The notes beneath the pieces are model-generated. The model did not search any database. It was given only the letters and a program-made list of their open reading frames with translations, and had not been told where the DNA came from. Below, piece after piece: positions 25,174-32,426 of a stretch of 39,117 bases of DNA (position 1 is its first letter; every line of letters begins with the position of its first letter). Made by a program: the position numbers and the translations under genes. The stretch is from Candidatus Omnitrophota bacterium (lineage in GTDB: Bacteria > Omnitrophota > Gorgyraeia > 2-02-FULL-51-18), in NCBI GenBank assembly GCA_016197155.1, contig JACPWF010000021.1, positions 1 to 39,117 of the forward strand, read 5' to 3'.

Positions 25174-25398
25174 TTATCCGCCCCCGATATCGACGACGAG
25201 CTTCAAAAGCTCGGCGTGGTGTTTGGTGTCTTCGATTAAAATTTTAAAGATCCGCTTCACGCGTTCGCGGTCTTTTTCGGAAAAATAATCGAGGTCGTCG
25301 GAACTCAGGCAATAAAGCGTGAGCACGTAGATGTCTATTTCCTCTTCCTCAAGCGAATGCGCGATTTTCTTGATGAAATTACCCGAAAGCGGCGACAT
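25174..25398 (-). CDS. Half-ferritin-like small protein A (74 aa)
   Basis: Started at 25398 (AAGGAG 11 nt upstream), it is 74 residues, the same length as protein B. The frame can extend to 25422 but without a ribosome-binding site. Helix 1 is acidic (HSLEEEEIDIYVLTLY); helix 2 ends ILIEDTKHHAELLKLV, which aligns with B's LITDEKKHVLLVGELI and offers Glu/Asp and two His as metal ligands, but in a D-x-x-H rather than E-x-x-H register. It overlaps the hemerythrin gene by 20 bp and is followed by B after 1 nt. Function inferred only from this plan and the iron/O2-related neighbours. Confidence 0.6.
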   Translation of the reverse strand: MSPLSGNFIKKIAHSLEEEEIDIYVLTLYCLSSDDLDYFSEKDRERVKRIFKILIEDTKHHAELLKLVVDIGGG

Positions 25399-25870
25399 TT
25401 TTCGAGAGTCTCCTTTTTTCATCGGGACGAAGCTCGTCGTGGACGGCCGCGTAAACGCCCTGCGTCTCGATCTGGAAATGACTGCGCAGAAGGCACACCA
25501 GGTACATCCCCTGGGATTGGAGGGCCCACGGCAGGCCCCCGATCGATTTTTCGAGCGATCTCAAATTCTCGCGAAACTCCTCATGCTCGGAATACAAAAG
25601 GTACATGACGGCCTCCAGCCTCGGCAAAAAAGAGACTAAAAGCGGAAAAATTTTTTTCTCCTCGACCGTGATGTGATCCAAAAGATGTTTTTTGAGAACC
25701 GACAAAGATTTTCCGACCGCGCGGCGGTTGGCGGCGCGCTGGGCGCGGCCTTCGTAACGGAGTTTGTTGAGCGCCTCATAAAACACGTCCGCCTCGCGCA
25801 GGATCGTTTTGTGATCGTCCTTCAGAGACTGGCAGACGCAGACGCCGCTCCGGCATTTTCCGGCTTCCAT
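25379..25870 (-). CDS. Hemerythrin-like (HHE) protein
   Basis: 163 residues. The hemerythrin HHE cation-binding pattern is visible: H in LKDDHKTILREAD, HLLDHITVEEKKIFPLL (two His and Glu), EHEEFRENL, and a late SHFQIETQGVYAAV. This supplies the His/Glu set for an oxo-bridged di-iron site. Such proteins bind O2, sense or scavenge NO, or handle iron. The N-terminus carries four cysteines' worth of oddity (CRSGVCVC within MEAGKCRSGVCVCQ), absent from core hemerythrins. AGGGGGGTG precedes the start. A TGTGA-N6-TCACA operator lies 58 bp upstream. First gene of a three-gene unit with half-ferritins A and B. Confidence 0.85.
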   Translation of the reverse strand: MEAGKCRSGVCVCQSLKDDHKTILREADVFYEALNKLRYEGRAQRAANRRAVGKSLSVLKKHLLDHITVEEKKIFPLLVSFLPRLEAVMYLLYSEHEEFRENLRSLEKSIGGLPWALQSQGMYLVCLLRSHFQIETQGVYAAVHDELRPDEKRRLSKNVAAFG

Positions 25871-25927
25871 GAGACACCCCCCTTTTCACTCCCCGGGGAA
25901 AGAGTAGCATCCCTTCGCGGGCAAGTC

Positions 25928-25943
25928 TGTGACGGGCGTCACA
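25928..25943 (-). promoter_or_regulatory. Crp/Fnr-type operator 1 (hemerythrin promoter)
   Basis: On the minus strand TGTGACGCCCGTCACA, a near-perfect palindrome with TGTGA-N6-TCACA half-sites, followed by GAC. A possible -10 (TACTCT) starts 21 nt after the site, which places the operator centre at about -41, the class II activator position. Confidence 0.75.
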
Positions 25944-25947
25944 CATT

Positions 25948-26610
25948 CTATTCCGCAAGCAATTTCTCCAGGCCCGTTTTGTTCCTGATCCGGATTTGGC
26001 GCGGGTCGATGTCGATGAGTTTCAGGCGTTTCAGCCGGTAGAGCTGGCGCGCCACGGTCTCGCGGGCCATCCCGAGCCGCTGGGCAAGCTCTTCGCGCGT
26101 GAACGGGATCCGGAGCGCGCCGCTTTTATTTTCATTGCCCAGATCCAGCAGGAATTTCACGAGGCGTTTTTTGCTGTCCTTCAGCGAAACCTCCTCGATG
26201 AGGGCGCTGAAACACTGGAGACGCTCGGCAAAAAGACGGTTCAGGCTGTGGGCGAGCTTCGCGTTTTGCTCGACGAGGCGAATGTAGTGGTCTCTGGATA
26301 AAAACCAGACGACGCAGGCGCTCGCCGCCTCGGCGCTCGACCCGCATTGCCACTGGCGGGATCCGGGGTTGCAGGCGCAGGTGTCGCCGGACCCGAGCGT
26401 CTCCAGAATCTGCTCGCGGCCCGACGGCGACATGCGGTAAAGTTTCACGCGGCCCGAGCGCACGAAAAAAACGCGCTCGCAGGTCTTTCCCTCCAAAAAA
26501 AGCGTTTGGTTCTTTTCAAACGCCTTTTCCCTCAGGCACTCCTTGACGGCGGAGAACTCCGTCTCGGACAGGCCTTTAAAAAAGGGTATCTCTTCGACTG
26601 ACAGCGCCAT
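25948..26610 (-). CDS. Crp/Fnr-family transcription regulator
   Basis: 220 residues from the Met at 26610. This start is chosen because the cNMP-binding-like domain begins there (FFKGLSETEFSAV); the open frame extends to 26676 and no start has a clear Shine-Dalgarno. The effector domain (about 10-110) is followed by a long dimer helix and a winged HTH (about 165-215). The recognition helix MARETVARQL has R183, E184 and R188 in the same RETVxR arrangement as E. coli CRP, which reads TGTGA. Cysteines C78, C80, C89 and C99 cluster in the beta-roll (DTCACNPG...QWQCG) and may bind a metal, Fe-S cluster or heme. I infer an O2/NO/redox sensor of the HcpR/DNR kind rather than a cAMP receptor. It has its own upstream operator. 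Confidence 0.88.
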   Translation of the reverse strand: MALSVEEIPFFKGLSETEFSAVKECLREKAFEKNQTLFLEGKTCERVFFVRSGRVKLYRMSPSGREQILETLGSGDTCACNPGSRQWQCGSSAEAASACVVWFLSRDHYIRLVEQNAKLAHSLNRLFAERLQCFSALIEEVSLKDSKKRLVKFLLDLGNENKSGALRIPFTREELAQRLGMARETVARQLYRLKRLKLIDIDPRQIRIRNKTGLEKLLAE

Positions 26611-26746
26611 GCCAGGAAGAATAACACACAAAAAAGCGGGATCAAATAAAATTACTTCTGAGCCTTCCGCCCCCATTTTTCAGTCTTCTGAGAAGCGCGG
26701 CGTGTTCCTCCCTGAGGCCGGTCTAATCCATCACGCCTCAATCGTC

Positions 26747-26762
26747 TGTGACGGGTGTCACT
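26747..26762 (-). promoter_or_regulatory. Crp/Fnr-type operator 2 (regulator gene promoter)
   Basis: On the minus strand AGTGACACCCGTCACA followed by GAC. The sequence TAGACC begins 21 nt downstream, in the same position as the candidate -10 of the other two sites. It lies between the VIT1-family gene's stop and the regulator gene, so it suggests autoregulation. Confidence 0.65.
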
Positions 26763-26774
26763 TTCGGAGAAATG

Positions 26775-27488
26775 TCAGACAAGAAGGCCCAGGATGAAAC
26801 CGGTAAGATAGGCCAATGAGGCGGCGAGGGCGCCGACAAAAAGCGTTTCCGCGCCGCCGCGATGCCACGGCCGGCCGGTCCACCGTCCTTTGAAGGCCCC
26901 GACGGCGAAAAAAGCCATGGCCGTCAAAAAGGCGCTCGCCGGGAAAGAGGACGGCGTCAAAAGCGGAACGGCGCCCACAAGGACAAAGGCCGCGAACGTC
27001 GCCAGGGCCGCCCGGCCGGGAGAGGGGATATCCAGCGGCAGACCCAGTTCTTCTTTCAGCATGGTGTCGATCCAAAGTTGCGGATCGGAGGTCACGATGC
27101 CGACGGCGTTTTCGAGGGCGGGACCTTTGAAACCCTTGCGGGCGAAAATCTGCCGCACCTCTTCCCGCTCGCCTTCGGGAATTTTTTCAATGTGCATGGC
27201 CTCTATCTGCCGCGCCTTTTGCAGGAGATCGCGGTCGGCCTGCGTGGCCAGATAATTCCCGACGGCCATGCTGAACCCGTCTCCGATCAGGTTGGCCGTT
27301 CCGAGAATCACGACAACGCGCGAGGACAGTCCCGCGCCCGCGGCTCCGGCCACCACGGCGAACGTCGTCACCAAACCGTCCACCGCGCCAAAAACAAAAT
27401 CCCTCAAATAGCTGTGCCGGATTCCTTTGGCCAGCCGCGCGCGGATCGCTTCCGGAGTGTGCTCAAGATGCAGGAAATTCTTATCCAT
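26775..27488 (-). CDS. VIT1/CCC1-family membrane protein (iron/manganese transporter-like)
   Basis: 237 residues from Met at 27488, which overlaps the stop of the cupredoxin gene (ATGGATAA). A longer frame to 27536 only re-reads the neighbour. The VIT1 hallmark YLRDFVFGAVDGLVTTFAVVAGAAGAGLSS (first helix) and NLIGDGFSMAVGNYLATQADRDLL (second helix) are clear. A cytoplasmic metal-binding helical section (about 85-150, with repeated Glu: EKIPEGEREEVRQIF) follows, then three more helices. Family members export or sequester Fe2+/Mn2+. Last gene of the nirK unit. Confidence 0.88.
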   Translation of the reverse strand: MDKNFLHLEHTPEAIRARLAKGIRHSYLRDFVFGAVDGLVTTFAVVAGAAGAGLSSRVVVILGTANLIGDGFSMAVGNYLATQADRDLLQKARQIEAMHIEKIPEGEREEVRQIFARKGFKGPALENAVGIVTSDPQLWIDTMLKEELGLPLDIPSPGRAALATFAAFVLVGAVPLLTPSSFPASAFLTAMAFFAVGAFKGRWTGRPWHRGGAETLFVGALAASLAYLTGFILGLLV

Positions 27489-28170
27489 GAGTTCCGGACA
27501 GAACGATCCGGACGTCCCCGGCCTTTTCCCCCACATCCACGGGCCGGCGGGTTTTTCCGAGCCATTCCTGCCAGATTTCGAGTTCGTAATGGCCGGGCGG
27601 AACGCCTTTGATGGAAAAATTCCCGTCCCGGTCCGTCACCGCGCAGAACGGCGTGTCGGTGACGATGAGGTATCCGCTCATCCACGTGTGCCCCGCGTCA
27701 CAGCGGAGCCGGATGACACCCGGTTTGTCCAATTTTTTCTGCATCTCCATTCCCACGACCGGCACGGCGATATTAAAAGCGGTCGAGCCGTCCTCGTTAA
27801 AGCCGTGCGCGTTGTGCAGAACCGTGTCACTGCTGGTGAGCGCGAGTTTCGCGCCGGCCGTCATGACCTGGACGTGCGGGACAAATTCGCAGTTCACCTG
27901 ATCCAGGCTCCCGTTTTTCGGAACGAGCTCTCCCGTGGCGCCGATCACCCGCACGACCGCGTTGTTTACCCCATTGTCCGCGCCCAGTTCGATTTTCGCG
28001 ATTTTTTTCTGCGCGCCGCAAACGGGCGTATCACTTTTGACTTCGACGGTTTCGATGGGCGGGGGTGTCCCTTGAAACACGACGCGGCCCTTGAGTTCGC
28101 CCTGCGCGTGGACGGACACCGATAGCAATAAAAGCGGTAGAAACCAGACGGCGGCTTTTCTTTTTTTCAT
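27481..28170 (-). CDS. Periplasmic cupredoxin / carboxypeptidase-regulatory-like protein
   Basis: 229 residues with a signal peptide (MKKRKAAVWFLPLLLLSVSVHAQG). The cupredoxin-like core has candidate type-1 copper ligands H119 (VLHNAH), C157, H161 and M164 (LRCDAGHTWMSGY). A short Ig-like regulatory segment follows (FCAVTDRDGNFSIKGVPPGHYELEIW, about 175-205). It lies 12 bp after nirK, so it could donate electrons to the nitrite reductase or bind copper for it. AAAGGAAAAAATCC precedes the ATG. The electron-donor role is inferred from position. Confidence 0.8.
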   Translation of the reverse strand: MKKRKAAVWFLPLLLLSVSVHAQGELKGRVVFQGTPPPIETVEVKSDTPVCGAQKKIAKIELGADNGVNNAVVRVIGATGELVPKNGSLDQVNCEFVPHVQVMTAGAKLALTSSDTVLHNAHGFNEDGSTAFNIAVPVVGMEMQKKLDKPGVIRLRCDAGHTWMSGYLIVTDTPFCAVTDRDGNFSIKGVPPGHYELEIWQEWLGKTRRPVDVGEKAGDVRIVLSGTHG

Positions 28171-28182
28171 GGATTTTTTCCT

Positions 28183-29196
28183 TTACTGAATTTTTTTCAA
28201 AATATCCGGATTCTCCGGCCCCTCCACATGAATCTGGCCGAGCGCGCCTTTATTGATCCTGAAAATGCTGTGATCGACGATCGTGTAATCGCCGGGCACT
28301 TCGACCTTAAACTCAACGGTGCCGGCCGACCCCGCCGGAATGAGCGTCGTCTGGATATTGCGGCCCGGATCCGAAAGGGACCCTTCGCGGTAAACGCGGT
28401 CAAAAACTTCGCCGATCACGTGGAACGAGGAAATGAGATTCGGCCCGATATTTCCCACAAAAAGCCGGAGGGTTTCGCCGGTCCTGGCCTGCAACGCGCC
28501 GTCCCCCATGAGCGCGCCGACCTTTCCATTAAAAACGACAAAGGACGGATTTTCGTCCAGTCCCCTCTGCGACGAAAACGGCGCCAGGCCCTTTCCGCCC
28601 GGCGGGACATCCGCGTAAAACTCGCTCTGCATGAGGCAGTACTCGCGGTCCACTTTGGGAAGGCCTTTTTTGGGCTCGACCAAAATGAGGCCGTAAAGAC
28701 CGTTGGCGATGTGCACGGGAATGGGGGGCGCGGCGCAGTGATACACAAAAAGTCCCGGGTTCAGGGCCTTTGCCCGCACGATCGACTCTTTTCCCGGCTC
28801 CGTCATCAAAATGCAGGCGGCGCCGCACGGCCCCGTCATCGAATGAAAATCGACCGTGTGCGTGTTTTTGGAATCCCCGGAATTTTTGAAATGGAATTCG
28901 ATCGTGTCCCCCTCGCGCACGCGGACAAAGGGTCCCGGCACGGTGCCGTTGTAGCCCCAATAATCATATTCGAGTCCCTTTGAGAGCGCGGCGCGGTATT
29001 CGCGGGCCTCCAGACGGACCACGACGACCGCCTCGGTGTCGCGGTTGACCGGCGGCGGGACGCGCGGGGGCGTCGTCAATTCCGCCTCCAGCACCGGAAG
29101 CGAAACCTCTTTCGCGAAGGCCGCTCCCGGAAACATTCCGGCGGCCGCCGTCAAAAAACTCATCAGAAAAAAAGCGACTTTTATTTTCATTTTCAT
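28183..29196 (-). CDS. nirK: Copper nitrite reductase, AniA/NirK type
   Basis: 337 residues with a signal peptide (to about AAFA28). It is expected to reduce nitrite to NO in the periplasm. Two cupredoxin domains resemble Neisseria AniA closely (VHIANGLYGLILVEPKKGLPKVDREY, SSFHVIGEVFDRVY, VDHSIFRINKGALGQ). Type-2 copper ligands H118, H153 and H309 and catalytic D116 and H259 are present. Type-1 ligands H113, C154 and H162 are present, but the axial Met (five residues after H162, as in ANGM of AniA) is Leu167 (codon CTT). GGAGGG precedes the start, which overlaps the diguanylate cyclase stop as ATGA. Confidence 0.9.
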   Translation of the reverse strand: MKMKIKVAFFLMSFLTAAAGMFPGAAFAKEVSLPVLEAELTTPPRVPPPVNRDTEAVVVVRLEAREYRAALSKGLEYDYWGYNGTVPGPFVRVREGDTIEFHFKNSGDSKNTHTVDFHSMTGPCGAACILMTEPGKESIVRAKALNPGLFVYHCAAPPIPVHIANGLYGLILVEPKKGLPKVDREYCLMQSEFYADVPPGGKGLAPFSSQRGLDENPSFVVFNGKVGALMGDGALQARTGETLRLFVGNIGPNLISSFHVIGEVFDRVYREGSLSDPGRNIQTTLIPAGSAGTVEFKVEVPGDYTIVDHSIFRINKGALGQIHVEGPENPDILKKIQ

Positions 29197-29771
29197 GAAC
29201 CCTCCGCGACGATCTGGTTTTTGCCGAGTGTTTTGGCCTTGAGTAGCGCACGGTCCGCCCTCTCGACGAAATCGGACGTGCTTAAGTCCCTGGTTTCCTT
29301 AAAATAACCGATCCCCATGCTGATCGTGAGTGACACGTAGCTTTCGGCCACGTCAAAAGGTTCCTGCCGGATATTTTTTTGAATCCGGTCCGCGACGGTC
29401 TGCGCCGAGGGAAAATCCGTTTCGGGGAGGATCACGACAAATTCGTCCCCGCCATAGCGCCCGACGATGTCCACGCGCCGGATGCTCCCGGTCAAAAGAG
29501 ACGCGACCTCGCGAAGCACGCGGTCCCCCGCCGGGTGGCCGAATCGGTCGTTCACGGATTTGAAGTTGTCGATGTCCAGCATGATGCCGCACAGCGCGCG
29601 CCCGTGGCGCTTGGCGCGTTCGACCTCGCGGTCGATCTCCTCGAGCATGTGGCGATGGTTATAGAGCCCTGTGACATCGTCGGTCATCGACTGCGTCTGC
29701 AAAAACGCGACGCGCTGTTCGAGCGCCTTGTTCCGCGCCAGGAGATCGTTATAAGAGGGTTTTAAATTCAA
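29193..29771 (-). CDS. GGDEF diguanylate cyclase
   Basis: 192 residues from a TTG start (29771) with AGGTGATCC upstream. An N-terminal short coiled coil (YNDLLARNKALEQRVAFLQTQ) leads into a complete GGDEF domain: DxxTGLYNHRH, DIDNFKSVNDRFGHPAGD, RYGGDEFVVILPE, and an RRVD inhibitory site five residues before GGDEF. It should make c-di-GMP from two GTP, with product inhibition. It overlaps the outer-membrane protein gene by 23 bp and nirK by 4 bp (ATGA), so it is translated as part of the nirK unit. No sensor domain beyond the coiled coil. Confidence 0.92.
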   Translation of the reverse strand: MNLKPSYNDLLARNKALEQRVAFLQTQSMTDDVTGLYNHRHMLEEIDREVERAKRHGRALCGIMLDIDNFKSVNDRFGHPAGDRVLREVASLLTGSIRRVDIVGRYGGDEFVVILPETDFPSAQTVADRIQKNIRQEPFDVAESYVSLTISMGIGYFKETRDLSTSDFVERADRALLKAKTLGKNQIVAEGS

Positions 29772-31422
29772 GGATCACCTGATGGCCGCTGTAATCGTTG
29801 CCGCCGCTTGAGGCGCCGTTATTGTCCTCAAATTGATAATAATGATAAATGAGATAGGCGTGGGTGTCTTTCCCCGCGTCGTAACGCAGGGCCAGCTCCG
29901 GGACGTTCTGGTAAGAGCGGAAATTCATGGCCTGCCAATGGCCCACGGAGAAAAAATGCCGGAAGCCGCCTTCCAGGCCCCAGGCCTTCGTGATTTGAAG
30001 CGCGCCTCCCTGGTAAAAATTGTAAACGTCCTTGTCGATGGTTGAGGCGATGGCCGGGGCGGGTTTGCGGAACTTCGCGTGCTCGATGTAACCGTTAAAG
30101 GTCAATTCCTTCGTCCATTTCCAATCGGCCGAAAGCCGCTCCACGCCGATCGACCCTTTTTTCGAATCCGCGATGGAGGGAAAATAGGAATCCCCGAACA
30201 GCGTGTCGCCGGAATTCGTTTGGGTTTCCATTTGCCCGAGATAATAAAGAACGCCCTTGATTTTCAGGGCCTCGGACAGAGGCAGGGTGGCCTGCGTGTT
30301 CAGCCCGTGAAAATTGGAAGGGTAATGCTCGGTTTTGTGGTAGGCCAGGAGGTCGTAATTTTCGCCGAGGCGCTGGTATTGGGTTTTCCATTCGACCCCT
30401 TCCGGATTTTTGAATAAAACTCCGGCGACGGCGGCGTCGCCCCTGTGCGTTTCGCCGAGGACGCTCCGCCGGTAGTCGGTTTGCGCGAAGGTGAAATAAG
30501 GAATGAGGGTCTCGGACAGTTTGTAAGAAGCGTCGACGGCCCAGACGCCCTCATTTTCCTTTATGCCCGTGCCCGCGCGGCGGCCGTCGGTGTAAACCGC
30601 CGTGAAGCCGGCACTAGCCCGCCCCAGATCCAACGAGGTCCTCCCGCCGTACGCGTCGCGCTCGAGGTCCGAAAGCGGCGTCGGCTCGGTGGCGCCGGTG
30701 AAAACCTCCCATTTCCAATGTTTTTTCTCGGCGATTTCATAATCGCCGAGAAAATCAAAACCTTTCACGGGGTGGCGGCCCTCTTCCAATTTCCTGTCTT
30801 CTTTTTCGAAAAAACTCGCGTTGGTGATCGGCGCGCGCCAGACCAGGCTTCCCAGTTTCACCTGATTTGATTCCTTGCGGGTGAATTCCGGCAGGTCGCG
30901 CGGCGAGAGAACGCCGGCGGTGAGCTTGTATTTCAGGGAATCGAGCGCCCCTTCCAAAAACGCGTTGTAAAAATCCGCCTGGAAATGCGGCGTCTGGATG
31001 GCGCCGTTCTCCCGGGCGAAATGGTCCCAGGGAAGCTCCTCGCCAAAGGCTCGCCCGACCGTGCGGTCGCCGATCAGGGTGTAAACCTCCGCGAGGACGC
31101 CCCATTTCGTGTCGCTGTTCAGATGAGAAGACAGCCCGATGTGCGTGTTGTTGGTGAACGCCTCGCCGTCGGTCAGGGGGAAATTGGAGTTCGTCGTGAT
31201 TCCGGATCCGTTAAAAGACGATTGCTTCCCGCCCCAGTTGAATTCGAAGATCGACATGTCGTAGGTGTTGGCGAGATTGGGCACGGCGGCGCCGGGGCCG
31301 CGGAGAGAATTGAACGTGGAAATAAAATGCGTCTTGCCGATGACCTCAAGCTCCCGCCCCTGCGCCGCCGGCGTGCGCGAAAGGCCGATCAAAAATAAAA
31401 AGACAAGCGCTATTTTCTTCAT
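29749..31422 (-). CDS. Outer-membrane beta-barrel protein of the nirK unit
   Basis: 557 residues from the ATG at 31422 (AGGGGGAAACCG upstream). A signal peptide (MKKIALVFLFLIGLSRTPAAQG) leads into a beta-barrel rich in alternating aromatic strands, ending in VILEFKTLL. A start further upstream (31584) would translate across the preceding gene and is rejected. No porin subfamily is recognised; the repeated short strands and many Asn/Asp turns suggest a general or substrate porin. Position before the diguanylate cyclase and nirK suggests passage of nitrite or a related small molecule, but this is inference. Confidence 0.75.
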   Translation of the reverse strand: MKKIALVFLFLIGLSRTPAAQGRELEVIGKTHFISTFNSLRGPGAAVPNLANTYDMSIFEFNWGGKQSSFNGSGITTNSNFPLTDGEAFTNNTHIGLSSHLNSDTKWGVLAEVYTLIGDRTVGRAFGEELPWDHFARENGAIQTPHFQADFYNAFLEGALDSLKYKLTAGVLSPRDLPEFTRKESNQVKLGSLVWRAPITNASFFEKEDRKLEEGRHPVKGFDFLGDYEIAEKKHWKWEVFTGATEPTPLSDLERDAYGGRTSLDLGRASAGFTAVYTDGRRAGTGIKENEGVWAVDASYKLSETLIPYFTFAQTDYRRSVLGETHRGDAAVAGVLFKNPEGVEWKTQYQRLGENYDLLAYHKTEHYPSNFHGLNTQATLPLSEALKIKGVLYYLGQMETQTNSGDTLFGDSYFPSIADSKKGSIGVERLSADWKWTKELTFNGYIEHAKFRKPAPAIASTIDKDVYNFYQGGALQITKAWGLEGGFRHFFSVGHWQAMNFRSYQNVPELALRYDAGKDTHAYLIYHYYQFEDNNGASSGGNDYSGHQVILEFKTLL

Positions 31423-31436
31423 CGGTTTCCCCCTAA

Positions 31437-31796
31437 TTATTCCGGCTTCATGAGATGGATGACCGGCGGCCAGAGAAGCGTCGTCGCCGCGCCGATCCCC
31501 AAAAGAAACAGGACCAAAACGGCGGACTGGTTCCATTGGCGCGCGCGAAGCGCGCGGTGAAAAATAAACCAGCTCCCCAGCCACGCCAGAAGCGCCAGCG
31601 TCTCCTTCCCCGAATACGGCCCGATCCCTTCGGCGCCCGGCATCCAGATCTTGCCGACGGCATGAACGGCATTTTTAAAAGCGTCGGAGAGCTCCGTGCC
31701 GAGATTCACCAGGGACAGCGTCAAAATGCCAAACATCGCGGACAGAAGCACGGCCTGCGCCGCTCCGTATTTTTCCAAATCCGTTTTTGAATTCAT
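31437..31796 (-). CDS. Small membrane protein (3 TM), unknown
   Basis: 119 residues with three predicted membrane helices (LLSAMFGILTLSLVNLG; TLALLAWLGSWFIFHRAL; SAVLVLFLLGIGAATTLLW). His residues near helix ends (H46, H80, H114 or thereabouts) could bind heme or metal. GGGGAGAG precedes the ATG. It lies 22 bp after the larger membrane protein and 14 bp before the outer-membrane protein. I do not recognise the family. A quinone- or heme-linked partner of the neighbouring membrane protein is one possibility. Confidence 0.65.
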   Translation of the reverse strand: MNSKTDLEKYGAAQAVLLSAMFGILTLSLVNLGTELSDAFKNAVHAVGKIWMPGAEGIGPYSGKETLALLAWLGSWFIFHRALRARQWNQSAVLVLFLLGIGAATTLLWPPVIHLMKPE

Positions 31797-31818
31797 TTTT
31801 CTCTCCCCATTTTTTAAA

Positions 31819-32412
31819 TCAAACCGGTTTCAGTTTCGTCACGGCCGCCCCGAGGCCGAACGCGACCAAAAAATAAAAAAACGCCATGACCAGAAGTATC
31901 GCCGCGCACTCCCTCAACACGCGGTCGGACTCGACGCGCCGCCCGTAACGGCAGATGAGATAAGCCGCGCCCACCGCCAGCGGCAGGGTGAAAAGCGCGG
32001 TGAATTCCTTAAACTCAAAAAAGATTTTGTGAATGTCCGGATTCGTGTCCAAAAAATAGGTGCGCGGACCGCCCTTGGCCCGGTAAGGAATGTAAAGCCA
32101 GTTTCCGAAAAGGATCGTGAGAAAACAAACCGCCGCGTTCAACACACTGCCGATCTCCAGCTCCCCGGTATTCACGCGTTCGCCGGCCCACAACCGGAAA
32201 CCCTGGTAAAAACCCACCGTCATCGTGATCATGAGCACTCCCGCCATGAGGCCGTGAAAGGCGCTCCGGACGCCGTAGACGCTGTCCCCCAAGAGACGGT
32301 TCGCCGGCGCGCTCACCACGAGCACCATGCCCGCGATAAATGCCATGACGAGCAGTACACCCAAGATCAGCGCCTTATGTGACCGCCGTTCTTCGTAAGT
32401 TGGATCTGTCAT
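31819..32412 (-). CDS. Five-helix membrane protein, unknown, possible b-type heme protein
   Basis: 197 residues with five predicted membrane helices. His in the second helix (VRSAFHGLMAGVLMI) and His before the fourth (NPDIHKIFFEFKEFTALF), with a FGNWLYIPYR segment between, recall membrane-bound cytochrome-like proteins, but no CxxCH motif exists. AAGGAGGGG precedes the start. It lies directly upstream of the 119-residue membrane protein and 14 bp after the broken copper ATPase gene. Family not recognised; a role in electron supply to the nitrite reductase is conjecture from position. Confidence 0.65.
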   Translation of the reverse strand: MTDPTYEERRSHKALILGVLLVMAFIAGMVLVVSAPANRLLGDSVYGVRSAFHGLMAGVLMITMTVGFYQGFRLWAGERVNTGELEIGSVLNAAVCFLTILFGNWLYIPYRAKGGPRTYFLDTNPDIHKIFFEFKEFTALFTLPLAVGAAYLICRYGRRVESDRVLRECAAILLVMAFFYFLVAFGLGAAVTKLKPV

Positions 32413-32426
32413 TTAACCCCTCCTTG

